Positions 51,761 through 59,775 of a stretch of DNA of 64,000 nt are shown in pieces. The stretch is taken from contig NZ_FNKG01000002.1 in NCBI RefSeq assembly GCF_900101675.1, positions 205,005 to 269,004 on the forward strand. Direction: 5' to 3'. Origin of the DNA: Curtobacterium sp. UNCCL20 (GTDB lineage: Bacteria > Actinomycetota > Actinomycetes > Actinomycetales > Microbacteriaceae). Within the stretch, counting starts at the first letter, position 1. Each line of letters opens with the position of its first letter. The notes beneath the pieces were generated by a model, which saw only the letters and a program-made list of their open reading frames with translations, was not told where the DNA came from and did no database searches. Both the position numbers and the translations under genes were made by a program.

Positions 51761-51827
51761 GGGTCGGCGGGCTCCGTCGGGTCCGGAGCCCGCCGACCCG
51801 GACCGCGTCCCGCCTGTCGGGACGCGG
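51761..51827 (+). terminator. tandem terminator-like hairpins
   Basis: The first hairpin has 15-bp arms GGGTCGGCGGGCTCC / GGAGCCCGCCGACCC (51761-51799). The second has CCGCGTCCCG / CGGGACGCGG (51803-51827). Together they follow the SCO1664-type gene and face the 3' end of the convergent VWA gene. Confidence 0.8.
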
Positions 51828-52051
51828 AGCCCGTGTCGTCCGGGTGGAGGACGCCGTCGTCCTCCGGGACGCCACGGGGAAACGACCGGTCGAGGACGGA
51901 TCAGGTGCACTCGACCGGCCGAGTCGGCGCACCGTGCTGCTCGGTGCGCGTGGTCGGTGGTCGCGGCCGGGGTCCGGGGCTGCTGTTGCGTCAGCATACG
52001 ACGGAGCTGTGCAGAACGACAGCCCCTCGTGGGCCGACCGGTCGTGGCTCG
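51828..52051. other. gap without a supportable gene
   Basis: Between the hairpins and the stop of the VWA gene I see only open frames without family features, including one overlapping the VWA gene antisense. CGACCGG and GGTCGG short repeats occur but form no clear pattern. Confidence 0.5.
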
Positions 52052-54064
52052 TCAGAGCGACCAGTCGTCGCGGAAGAGTGCGCCGCCGCGGCGTGAACCG
52101 AGGTACGACCCGACGACCGCGACTCCGAGGTCGTCGTTCTCCGGTGCGACCACCTTGCCGTCCACGCGCTTCGCCATCTGGTCGATGAACCGCGCGAGTC
52201 CCGGGTCGTCCCCGAGCCGGAAGAACGTGGTCTGGGCGCCGAGGCGGCCGGCGTTCTCGAGCTCTCGCACCGACAGCGCGATCGTGATCGGGTCCGGCGG
52301 GTAGCCGAACCACACCTGACCGTTCGGTTCGAGGTGCGACGTCGGCTCGCCGTCGGTGACGATCAGCAGGACGGGCTGCGCGGTCGGGTGCTTCCGGAAG
52401 TGCCGGTTCGCGAGCAGCAGGGCGTGGTGCAGGTTCGTGCCCTTGTCCCACATCGCGTCGAGTCCGACGAGCTGCTCGATCTCCATCACCTCGGCTTCGC
52501 GGCCGAACCCGATGAGCTGCAGGTCGTCGCCGCGGAACCGCGTCGACACGAGGGTGTGGAGCGCCAGGGCGGTGCGCTTCATCGGCACCCAGCGGTCCTC
52601 CATCGCCATCGAGAACGAGGTGTCGACGAGGAGCGCCACGCAGGCCTGCGTCCGCGCCTCGGTCTCCTGCACCTCGACGTCGTCGATCTCCAGGCGGACG
52701 CCGGGACCGATCCGTCCCGATGCCGCGGTCCGGGTGAGGGCGTTCGTGATCGACCGGGTGACGTCCCAGGGTTCGGTGTCCCCGTACTGCCACTGCCGCG
52801 TGGACCCGGACGGCTCGCCCGCCGCCCCGGACCGGCGCAGGTCGCGAGCACCCTGTCGGCCGGACATCCGTTCCGCGACGTCGCGGAGCAGGCTCTTGCC
52901 GAGCTGCCGCATCGCCTTCGGGGTGAGCCGGAGCTGCCCGTCCGCGCCGCGTCGCATCGCGCCCGAGTTCCGGAGCGCCTTCTCGAGCTGCTGCAGGGTC
53001 TTCGCGTCGACGGCTGCTTCGTTGCCGAGCTGCCGTGCGAGTGCGTCGAGGTCCAGGTCGTCGAGGTCGGAGCCCGGGCCGGACTGCGCGATCTGGTCGG
53101 CGAGGGCGTCGAGGTCGGCGATGTCCTGGAAGACCCCGGTACCGTCGCCGAGCCCGAGGCCCTGCTCGCCGTCCATCCGCTCCGAGCCGCCCCAGTCCTC
53201 GCCGGGGCGCATCGAGCGGAGGTTGCCGTCGAGCTGCGTGAGTTGTCCCATCAGGTCGGGGGAGCCGAAGGCCTGCTGGGCGAGGGCGTCGAGCTCGTCC
53301 CGCTGCTCCTGGGTCATCGAGTTCCGCATCCGCTGCGCCGCGGCCGCACGGGCAGCGAGGTCGTCGAGGAGTTCGTCCACGTTCTGCGGGTTCGACGGGA
53401 AGTACTGCCCGTGCTCGGCCATGAACTCGTCGAACTGCTCGGGGGAGTCCTCGCCGCGGGCGTGCGCTTCGAGCAGGGCGTTGAGGTCGCGCATCATGGC
53501 GGCGACGTCCTGGCGGTCCTGGTCCGTGGCACCCTCGAGCGCCTGCTTCATGCCGGCGAAGCGCTGGTCGAGCATCTCGCGGCCGAGCAGGTCCTTGATC
53601 TCCTCGTACTTCTGTCGCGCCGTGGGGCTCTTCCAGTCGTAGCCGCTGAGTTCCTGCACGGCGCTGGCCGGCGAGGGGGAGAGGCTGTCGAGCTGCATCT
53701 CGGCGAGCGCACGGTCGCCGTCGTCGATGTCGGTGTCCCGGGCGAGCTGGCCGCGTTCGGCGAGCACGGCCTCGTCGAGGAGCTGCTTGACCTGCTGCAG
53801 CGTGCCGTCGAGGTTGTTCCTGCTCGTCAGTTCGCGCCGCCGTTCGGCGACACGGCGGGCCAGGTCGTCGAGCCCGTGCTGGTCGCGACCGCCCCGGCGC
53901 AGGAACTCGCGGATGGCGCGTTCGGGCGAGGTGCCGCCCATCACGTCCTCACCGATGGCGTCGAGCGCCTCGGCCAGGTCGACCGGCGGTGCGAGCGGGT
54001 CCGGCCCGTCCTCGTACTTGCCGTAGCGGGCGTCGCGCGCGAGCCGCCGGTTCTGCCTAGCCAT
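52052..54064 (-). CDS. von Willebrand factor type A domain protein, partner of the AAA+ ATPase
   Basis: The protein has 670 residues. The N-terminal and middle parts are highly charged and helical (coiled-coil-prone, about 60-330). A C-terminal VWA domain begins near residue 470 with the MIDAS motif DTSFS, a Thr in NLHHALLLANRHF region and TDGEP. Mg-dependent VWA proteins pair with MoxR or chelatase-type ATPases to insert metals or remodel complexes. ATG 54064 lies inside the last codons of the ATPase gene (8-bp overlap), so the two are made together. The client protein is unknown. Confidence 0.87.
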   Translation of the reverse strand: MARQNRRLARDARYGKYEDGPDPLAPPVDLAEALDAIGEDVMGGTSPERAIREFLRRGGRDQHGLDDLARRVAERRRELTSRNNLDGTLQQVKQLLDEAVLAERGQLARDTDIDDGDRALAEMQLDSLSPSPASAVQELSGYDWKSPTARQKYEEIKDLLGREMLDQRFAGMKQALEGATDQDRQDVAAMMRDLNALLEAHARGEDSPEQFDEFMAEHGQYFPSNPQNVDELLDDLAARAAAAQRMRNSMTQEQRDELDALAQQAFGSPDLMGQLTQLDGNLRSMRPGEDWGGSERMDGEQGLGLGDGTGVFQDIADLDALADQIAQSGPGSDLDDLDLDALARQLGNEAAVDAKTLQQLEKALRNSGAMRRGADGQLRLTPKAMRQLGKSLLRDVAERMSGRQGARDLRRSGAAGEPSGSTRQWQYGDTEPWDVTRSITNALTRTAASGRIGPGVRLEIDDVEVQETEARTQACVALLVDTSFSMAMEDRWVPMKRTALALHTLVSTRFRGDDLQLIGFGREAEVMEIEQLVGLDAMWDKGTNLHHALLLANRHFRKHPTAQPVLLIVTDGEPTSHLEPNGQVWFGYPPDPITIALSVRELENAGRLGAQTTFFRLGDDPGLARFIDQMAKRVDGKVVAPENDDLGVAVVGSYLGSRRGGALFRDDWSL

Positions 54065-55442
54065 AGACGGCTTCGCCCCCGCCGGACTCCTTGCTGATGC
54101 GTCGCGCCAGGTAGAGCCCCTCGAGCGCGAGTTCGATCGCACCGGCCCGCTCGCCGTCGTCGGTCGCGCCGAGCCGGTCGCAGACCTGGTCGTAGAGGTC
54201 GGACTCGCCGATCGACGGCAGCCCCTCGAGGAAGGCGCGGGCGCTCACCTGCTCACCGGTCGTCACCATCGTGCCACCGTCGAGCGCCTCGACGAGGACG
54301 GCGAAGTCGAGCCCGCGGAACCGGGAGCGCACGGTCTCGGCGGTGGCCGTCCGGAGCAGGTGTTCGAGCACCTCGTCGGCGCGGTCCTCCTCGCCGTTCT
54401 CGAACTCGATCTTGCCGCCGAGGACGTCGACCGCGGTCTCGAGGTCGATCGGCCTCGCGACCGCGTGCTCCTCGCCCTGTCGGGCGGCGCGGTGCACGGC
54501 GGCCGCCGAGACCGTCTCGGCCCCGGCGATCGCGAAGCGGGCGCTGACGCCGCTCCGCTGGTCGACCGCGCTGGATCCGCGGAGGGCGCGGGTGAACCGG
54601 GCGAGGATCTCGATGAGCGCGTCCGGCACGTCGGCGGTGAGCTGCGCCTCCTGGCGGATCACCGCGATCTCGTCCTCGAGCTCGATTGGGTAGTGCGTCC
54701 GGATTTCGGCGCCGAACCGGTCCTTCAGCGGCGTGATGATGCGGCCGCGGTTCGTGTAGTCCTCCGGGTTGGCGCTGGCGACGACGAGCACGTCGAGCGG
54801 CAGCCGCAGGACGTACCCGCGGATCTGCACGTCACGCTCCTCCATCACGTTGAGCATCGCGACCTGGATGCGTTCGGCGAGGTCGGGGAGCTCGTTGATC
54901 GCGACGATGCCGCGGTGGCCGCGGGGGACCAGCCCGAAGTGGATCGTCTCGGGGTCGCCCAGGCTGCGGCCCTCGGCGACCTTCATCGGGTCGACGTCAC
55001 CGATGAGGTCCGCGACGGAGGTGTCCGGCGTCGCGAGCTTCTCGACGTAGCGGTCGTCGCGGTGCCGCCAGTCGATCGGCATCGCGTCGCCGAGGTCCTC
55101 GGCGCGACGGATGCTCGCGGTGGTGATCGGTTGGTAGGGGTGCTCGCCGAGCTCGGAACCGGCGATCACGGGCGTCCACTCGTCGAGCAGCCCCTGCAGC
55201 GTGCGCAGCAGTCGCGTCTTGCCCTGTCCGCGTTCGCCGAGCAGGACGACGTCGTGTCCGGCGATGAGGGCTCGTTCGAGCTGGGGGACGACCGTGGTGG
55301 CGAAGCCGTGCAGGCCGGGCCAGGGGTCGGTGCCCTCGCGGAGGGCACGGAGGAGGTTGTCGCGGATCTCGGCGCGGACCGTCTTCTGGACGTGACCAGA
55401 GGTGCGGAGCTCGCCGACCGTTCTGATGGAGGGTCGGGTCAC
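54057..55442 (-). CDS. AAA+ ATPase of the MoxR/magnesium-chelatase-subunit-I type
   Basis: The product (461 residues) has Walker A GERGQGKT at 69-76 and the Walker-B region GIVAINELPDLAERIQVAMLNVMEERDVQIRGY in outline. There Asn-Glu stands in place of Asp-Glu, as in some chelatase-like proteins. VVASANPEDYTNRGRIITPLKDRFG is the sensor-1/Arg-finger region. It would use ATP to drive the VWA partner in a chaperone or metal-insertion complex. Start GTG 55442; the long frame upstream overlaps the divergent MFS gene and has no homology. A perfect palindrome lies 42 bp upstream of the start. Confidence 0.88.
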   Translation of the reverse strand: MTRPSIRTVGELRTSGHVQKTVRAEIRDNLLRALREGTDPWPGLHGFATTVVPQLERALIAGHDVVLLGERGQGKTRLLRTLQGLLDEWTPVIAGSELGEHPYQPITTASIRRAEDLGDAMPIDWRHRDDRYVEKLATPDTSVADLIGDVDPMKVAEGRSLGDPETIHFGLVPRGHRGIVAINELPDLAERIQVAMLNVMEERDVQIRGYVLRLPLDVLVVASANPEDYTNRGRIITPLKDRFGAEIRTHYPIELEDEIAVIRQEAQLTADVPDALIEILARFTRALRGSSAVDQRSGVSARFAIAGAETVSAAAVHRAARQGEEHAVARPIDLETAVDVLGGKIEFENGEEDRADEVLEHLLRTATAETVRSRFRGLDFAVLVEALDGGTMVTTGEQVSARAFLEGLPSIGESDLYDQVCDRLGATDDGERAGAIELALEGLYLARRISKESGGGEAVYG

Positions 55443-55483
55443 CCCGTCGACGTTACGCCCGTGCTGTGGACGCGGCCAGTGGG

Positions 55484-55525
55484 TGCCTGGAGGCGCGTGG
55501 CGGGCCCGCCACGCGCCTCCAGGCC
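55484..55525. repeat. 42-bp palindromic repeat, best copy (perfect over 40 bp)
   Basis: Positions 55485-55524 are a perfect palindrome: 20 bases beginning GCCTGGAGGCGCGTGG are followed by their exact reverse complement. Only the outermost pair is mismatched (T instead of G). It lies between the divergent AAA+ and MFS genes, so it is not a simple terminator. Confidence 0.9.
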
Positions 55526-55562
55526 CGCTTGTGGGTTTACATAGCAATTGCAATGATTGTGT

Positions 55563-55612
55563 CTCCGGCGTCGGAGCCGGATTCGATAGGGGGATTCGGC
55601 TCCGCGCCGGAG
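55563..55612 (+). promoter_or_regulatory. long hairpin upstream of the MFS gene
   Basis: CTCCGGCG-T-CGGAGCCG (55563-55579) pairs with CGGCTCCG-CGCCGGAG (55597-55612), a 16-bp stem with one bulged T and a 17-base loop. Just upstream is an unusually AT-rich patch with the palindrome GCAATTGC (55544-55551), a likely promoter zone. The hairpin would sit in the mRNA leader, suggesting attenuation or an operator. Confidence 0.5.
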
Positions 55613-55676
55613 TCGCCGTCCCTTTGCCGTACCGACCGTGAACCATCTCGGCGATCTCGGCGTACGGTCCCCTCTC

Positions 55677-57137
55677 GTGAGCAGCGCGACGACGAACGGG
55701 GCGATCAAGAGCCTGGTCCCCGCCAGGATGGACAGACTCCCGTGGACACGGTTCCACTGGAGTGTCGTGGTGGGACTCGGCGTCTCCTGGATCCTCGACG
55801 GGCTCGAGATCCAGATCGTGTCGAACGCCGGGTTCCAAGCGGATCTGAACCTGTCGACGCAGCAGGTGACGTCCCTCGGGACGATCTACCTCGTCGGTCA
55901 GGTCGTCGGAGCGCTCGTGTTCGGGCGCATGTCCGACCGGCTCGGGCGACGGAAGCTCTTCATCCTGACCCTGGCGATCTACCTGATCGGGTCCGGCATC
56001 GCGGGCCTCGCGCAGGACTTCTGGTTCCTCGCGGCCTTCCGGTTCGTCGCCGGGCTTGGCATCGGCGGTGAGTACGCCGCGATCAACTCGGCGATCGACG
56101 AACTCATCCCCTCGAAGTACCGCGGGCACGTCGACATCGCCATCAACGGCACGTACTGGGGCGGTGCAGCGCTCGGCGCCTTCGCCAACATCTACCTGCT
56201 CGACACCCAGCACTTCGCCGAGAACATCGGCTGGCGCATCGGCTTCTTCCTCGGCCCGGTGCTCGGCATCGCGATCATCTTCCTGCGACGGCACATCCCC
56301 GAGAGTCCGCGGTGGCTGATGACCCACGGGCGCGAGGAAGAGGCGGACGCGACCGTCACGCAGATCGAGGAGTCCGTCGAGAAGTCGACGGGGCACCGGT
56401 TGCCGGACGTGGACCAGTCGAAGGCGATGACCGTCACGCCGATGGACCGCGTCGGGTTCCTCACCATCGCGCGGGTGCTCCTCAGGCAGTACCCGAGCCG
56501 AACGCTCGTCGGCGCGACGATGATGATCACGCAGGCGTTCCTGTACAACGCGATCTTCTTCACCTACGCGCTCGTGCTCACGAACTTCTTCGGACTGAAG
56601 ACCGCGCAGACGTCGATCTACTTCTTCCCCTTCGCCATCGGGAACCTGCTCGGGCCGATCATCCTCGGCCGGTTCTTCGACACCTGGGGCCGGCGGCAGA
56701 TGATCTTCCTGACGTACCTGGTGTCCGGGCTCGTCCTCGCCACGTCGGCGTTCCTGTTCCGTGCCGACGCGATCAGCGCCACCGTGCAGGTCGTGTTCTG
56801 GTGCGTCTCGTTCTTCTTCGCCTCGGCCGGTGCGTCCAGCGCCTACCTGACGGTGAGCGAGATCTTCCCGCTCGAGCTGCGGTCGCAGGCCATCTCGTAC
56901 TTCTTCGCGCTCGCGCAGATCTTCGGCGCGGTCGCGCCGCTCATCTACGGCGCGTTCATCGGCAACGGGTCGTCGCGGGAGCCGCTCTTCTGGGGGTACT
57001 TGCTCGGTTCCGCGGTGATGATCGGCGGTGGCGTGGTGGCGCTGGTCTTCGGGGTGGATGCCGCTCGGAAGGGTCTCGAGGACGTCACGCAGCCGCTGTC
57101 GGTCCTGACCGGGGAGGCGGAGAAGGCCCCGAAGTAG
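55677..57137 (+). CDS. MFS transporter (sugar-porter/metabolite:H+ symporter-like)
   Basis: The protein has 486 residues from GTG 55677 (a GTG at 55638 adds 13). It has 12 membrane spans. DRLGRRKLF is the conserved loop 2-3 motif, GGEYAAINSAIDELIPSKYRG and RRHIPESPRWLMTHGREEEA match sugar and metabolite symporters, and FDTWGRRQM repeats motif A in the second half. The substrate is unknown; organic acids or sugars are plausible. A GntR regulator gene follows on the same strand and probably controls it. The leader holds a strong hairpin. Confidence 0.88.
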   Translation: MSSATTNGAIKSLVPARMDRLPWTRFHWSVVVGLGVSWILDGLEIQIVSNAGFQADLNLSTQQVTSLGTIYLVGQVVGALVFGRMSDRLGRRKLFILTLAIYLIGSGIAGLAQDFWFLAAFRFVAGLGIGGEYAAINSAIDELIPSKYRGHVDIAINGTYWGGAALGAFANIYLLDTQHFAENIGWRIGFFLGPVLGIAIIFLRRHIPESPRWLMTHGREEEADATVTQIEESVEKSTGHRLPDVDQSKAMTVTPMDRVGFLTIARVLLRQYPSRTLVGATMMITQAFLYNAIFFTYALVLTNFFGLKTAQTSIYFFPFAIGNLLGPIILGRFFDTWGRRQMIFLTYLVSGLVLATSAFLFRADAISATVQVVFWCVSFFFASAGASSAYLTVSEIFPLELRSQAISYFFALAQIFGAVAPLIYGAFIGNGSSREPLFWGYLLGSAVMIGGGVVALVFGVDAARKGLEDVTQPLSVLTGEAEKAPK

Positions 57138-57142
57138 CATTT

Positions 57143-57150
57143 CGTATACG
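57143..57150. promoter_or_regulatory. CGTATACG palindrome, possible GntR operator
   Basis: TTCGTATACGGA contains an 8-bp perfect palindrome just after the MFS stop and 137 bp before the GntR start. GTATAC cores are typical of FadR-subfamily operators. CGCCGTATGG at 57187 is a weaker match. Confidence 0.4.
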
Positions 57151-57286
57151 GAGTGTTTAGCGGGTCGGAGCGGCGCCTGTCAGTGTCGCCGTATGGCACT
57201 CCTCCACAGGGCGACAGCAGCCCGCACGGTCCACGGTCCGGTCTCCTCTGCACGCGGCGGCGCGGACCGTGCGTGATCCTGGCGAG

Positions 57287-57961
57287 ATGGAGCGATCGAG
57301 GAACCGCGCGGGTCGCGGCGACGAGGACCGGAACAGCATCCGGCGCAGTCTGTTGCGGGACGCGGTCTTCGCACGGCTGCTCGACAACGTCCTGCGCGGC
57401 GTGTACCGGCGCGGGCAGCGGATCCGCCTCGACACCATCGCGGACGACATGGGCGTCTCGCGCACGCCGGTGCGCGAAGCCCTCGTGCCGCTCGAGACGC
57501 TCCGGCTCGTCACGGTGCAGCGGTACGTCGGCGTCGTGATCGCCCACTGGACGGTCGAGCACATGACCGAGCGGATCCGAATCGCCCGCACGATGCTGAC
57601 CGAGCCGTCTGCGGGGACGACCGGCTGCGACGACCGGTTCCACGTCGGCTGGTTGCGGGAGTGCGCGACCGAGGGTGGAGCGTTCGTCGAACTCGCCTCG
57701 TGGTGGCTTCGTCGGCGGGGCGCCGCGGTCAGTGCGGACTGGCTCCTGTCCCAACGGGCCGTGCTCGACGTCTTCTACACGGACGACGTCGCCCTGGCGA
57801 ACGGGATCGACGCCGTGGTGGCCCGACGTGATCGGATGCAGTTGGTCGAGCGGGCGTCCGTGGCGGCCGAGGCGGACGAGCTCGACGAGTGTGCCCTCGC
57901 CCTGGTCGAACTCGCGTCGGCGCTCATCGCGATGCCCGAGCGGTTCCGGGCTGCGGCCTGA
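57287..57961 (+). CDS. GntR-family transcriptional regulator
   Basis: The protein has 224 residues from ATG 57287 (a GTG at 57269 is in frame). The N-terminal winged helix is clear (RGQRIRLDTIADDMGVSRTPVREALVPLETLRLVTVQRYVGVVI in outline), with VSRTPVREAL diagnostic of GntR. The C-terminal half is helical like FCD domains, but the usual His and Asp metal ligands are not obvious. It probably controls the upstream MFS gene. The gene's last codons and stop are the first unit of a 17-bp tandem repeat. Confidence 0.87.
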   Translation: MERSRNRAGRGDEDRNSIRRSLLRDAVFARLLDNVLRGVYRRGQRIRLDTIADDMGVSRTPVREALVPLETLRLVTVQRYVGVVIAHWTVEHMTERIRIARTMLTEPSAGTTGCDDRFHVGWLRECATEGGAFVELASWWLRRRGAAVSADWLLSQRAVLDVFYTDDVALANGIDAVVARRDRMQLVERASVAAEADELDECALALVELASALIAMPERFRAAA

Positions 57962-58013
57962 CCGTGCTCGCGGCCTGACCGCGCGCGCGTCCTGACCGCG
58001 CTGGCGTCCTGAC
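57953..58013. repeat. four tandem 17-bp units spanning the gntR stop codon
   Basis: GCGGCCTGACCG at 57953 and 57970, GCGTCCTGACCG at 57987 and GCGTCCTGACG at 58004 are exactly 17 bp apart. The first contains the TGA stop at 57959-57961; the others give stops in the remaining frames. Confidence 0.85.
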
Positions 58014-58062
58014 GTCGGCACCGCAACGGTCTCGGCCGGCGGTGACGCTCGACGCCGAGATC

Positions 58063-58089
58063 GGGGGCGCGGTGGTGGGCCGCGCCCCC
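58063..58089 (+). terminator. terminator-like hairpin after gntR
   Basis: GGGGGCGCGG (58063-58072) and CCGCGCCCCC (58080-58089) form perfect 10-bp arms with a 7-base loop. Confidence 0.7.
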
Positions 58090-58350
58090 GGGGCCACTCC
58101 CCGCTGAGCGCCGCATGATCGGGCGCGTCAGGCTCAGCAGGGGGGAGCGACGTCGGTGCTGTGTCGCGGCGGACGGGGATCGCTCCCCGGAACGTGATGG
58201 CCGCGTCCCGATGCTACGGAGCGGGGTACGGGCAGACAACCCCGCAATGTCCCCACTTCGGGGGACCGGAGTCGATCGGCGCCGGGTGCGCCGGGTTCGA
58301 GACCGGGCTCGTCCTCCTGTATGGTGGTCGCAGCGCTCGCGAGAGTGCTT
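58090..58350. other. tRNA upstream region without a supportable gene
   Basis: No frame here shows family features. TATGGT near 58319 could be a -10 for the tRNA-Ser gene, with a weak TTCGAG 18 bp upstream. Confidence 0.4.
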
Positions 58351-58440
58351 GGAGACGTCGCATAGTCCGGCCGAGTGCACCACCCTGCTAAGGTGGAGTC
58401 CCCTTTGAGGGGACCGAGGGTTCAAATCCCTCCGTCTCCG
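58351..58440 (+). tRNA. tRNA-Ser (anticodon GCT)
   Basis: The acceptor arms GGAGACG / CGTCTCC pair perfectly. The anticodon stem CACC / GGTG holds the loop with GCT. A long variable arm (GTCCCC / GGGGAC) marks class II, and the T-loop is GTTCAAATC. CCA is not encoded, in contrast to the tRNA-Ser(TGA) gene at 36950. Confidence 0.95.
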
Positions 58441-58448
58441 CACCGAAG

Positions 58449-58486
58449 AAGCCCCTCCGATCCGCACCTGCGGGTCCGAGGGGCTT
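58449..58486 (+). terminator. intrinsic terminator after tRNA-Ser(GCT)
   Basis: AAGCCCCTC (58449-58457) pairs with GAGGGGCTT (58478-58486), with further CCG/CGG pairing inside. It starts 8 bp after the tRNA. Confidence 0.8.
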
Positions 58487-58560
58487 CGGTCGTTCCGGAG
58501 CGTTCGCGGTGATGCGTCACGCCCCTGTCCGAGCGACGGTCCGTGCGGCAGGATGGGCCC

Positions 58561-59754
58561 ATGACGCCTCCGTCGCCGTCGACCGTGGATCGCTACCGGG
58601 ACCTCCACCGCCACCCCGAGCTCGCCTTCGAGGAGGTCCGGACCGCCGGCATCGCCGAAGCAGCGCTCCGGGCCGCCGGGTACGACGTCACCGCGGGTAT
58701 CGGTGGCACCGGCGTCGTCGGGGTGCTGCGGAACGGTGACGGACCCACCGTGCTCGTGCGGGCGGACATGGACGGGCTGCCGGTCACCGAGGAAACCGGT
58801 CTCGAGTACGCCAGCACGGTCGACGGGCGCATGCACGCCTGTGGTCACGACGTGCACGTCTCGACGCTCATCGGTGCCGCCGAGCAGTTGGCGCAGGGGC
58901 GAGCGGACTGGTCGGGGACCCTCGTGGTGCTCTTCCAGCCCGCTGAGGAAGCCGGCGGGGGTGCGCAGGCGATGCTCGACGACGGGCTGTACGAGCGCGT
59001 GCCGGTCCCCGACGTCGTGCTCGGGCAGCACGTCGGTCCCGCGCCTGCCGGGGCGCTCGGGGCGCATGCCGGCCCGGCCTTCGCCGGCGCGAGCAGTCTC
59101 GACGTCACGGTCTTCGGGCGCGGCGGTCACGGGTCCCGGCCGGAGACCACGATCGATCCGATCGTCCTCGCTGCCGCCATCGTCATGCGGTTGCAGACGA
59201 TCGTCGCGCGGGAGGTCTCGCCGCAGGAGACCGCCGTCGTGAGCATCGGACGGATCTCCGCGGGGACGAAGAACAACATCATCCCGGAGACCGCGTCCCT
59301 CGGGCTCACCGTCCGTGCGTTCGACGAGGATGTCCGGAGCCGGGTCCTGCTGGCGATCGAGCGGATCGTCCGGGCAGAGGCGACGGCGTCGGGGGCTCCC
59401 GAGCCGCGCATCCAGTACGCGGAGTCGTTCCCGGTCCTGGTGAACGACGTGGACGCCACGGAGCGGACGAACGCCGCGTTCCGTGCGGCGTTCGGCGACG
59501 CGAGCCTCCTCGATCCCGGGGCGCTGAGCGGGAGTGAGGACGTCGGGCTGCTCGCGACCGCTGCGGGTGCGCCGCTGGTCTACTGGATCCTCGGCGGTGC
59601 GGACGCGGCGTCGTGGTTCCGGGCTGCCGAGGCGCGAACCCTCGACCGTGACGTCCCCTCGAACCACTCGCCCCACTTCGCCCCGGTCCTCGAACCGACG
59701 TTGAGCCGGGGCGTCGAGGCGCTCGTCACCGCGGCGCGGACCTGGCTCGACTGA
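58561..59754 (+). CDS. M20-family metal-dependent amidohydrolase/carboxypeptidase
   Basis: The protein (397 residues) begins VDRYRDLHRHPELAFEEVRTA and has RADMDGLPVTEETGLEYAS, HACGHDVHVSTLIGAA and LFQPAEEAGGGAQAML, the metal-binding and catalytic blocks of M20D enzymes, with a lid domain around 180-290 (GRGGHGSRPETTIDPI). Such enzymes cleave N-acyl or indole-acyl amino acids or peptides in the cytoplasm; hydrolysis of auxin conjugates is known for plant-associated relatives. Start ATG 58561. It is convergent with an MFS gene 21 bp away. Confidence 0.92.
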   Translation: MTPPSPSTVDRYRDLHRHPELAFEEVRTAGIAEAALRAAGYDVTAGIGGTGVVGVLRNGDGPTVLVRADMDGLPVTEETGLEYASTVDGRMHACGHDVHVSTLIGAAEQLAQGRADWSGTLVVLFQPAEEAGGGAQAMLDDGLYERVPVPDVVLGQHVGPAPAGALGAHAGPAFAGASSLDVTVFGRGGHGSRPETTIDPIVLAAAIVMRLQTIVAREVSPQETAVVSIGRISAGTKNNIIPETASLGLTVRAFDEDVRSRVLLAIERIVRAEATASGAPEPRIQYAESFPVLVNDVDATERTNAAFRAAFGDASLLDPGALSGSEDVGLLATAAGAPLVYWILGGADAASWFRAAEARTLDRDVPSNHSPHFAPVLEPTLSRGVEALVTAARTWLD

Positions 59755-59775
59755 GCGAGGACGGGGCGGCCGCCG

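Noticed and set aside
51844..52188. Small plus-strand gene between the SCO1664-type and VWA genes
   Set aside because: It overlaps the VWA gene antisense and shows no recognisable domain or ribosome-binding site.
57775..59676. A long open frame on the minus strand opposite the GntR, tRNA and M20 genes
   Set aside because: It is Arg/Asp/Val-rich without motifs, crosses a tRNA, and mirrors well-supported genes. Such frames are a usual by-product of high G+C.
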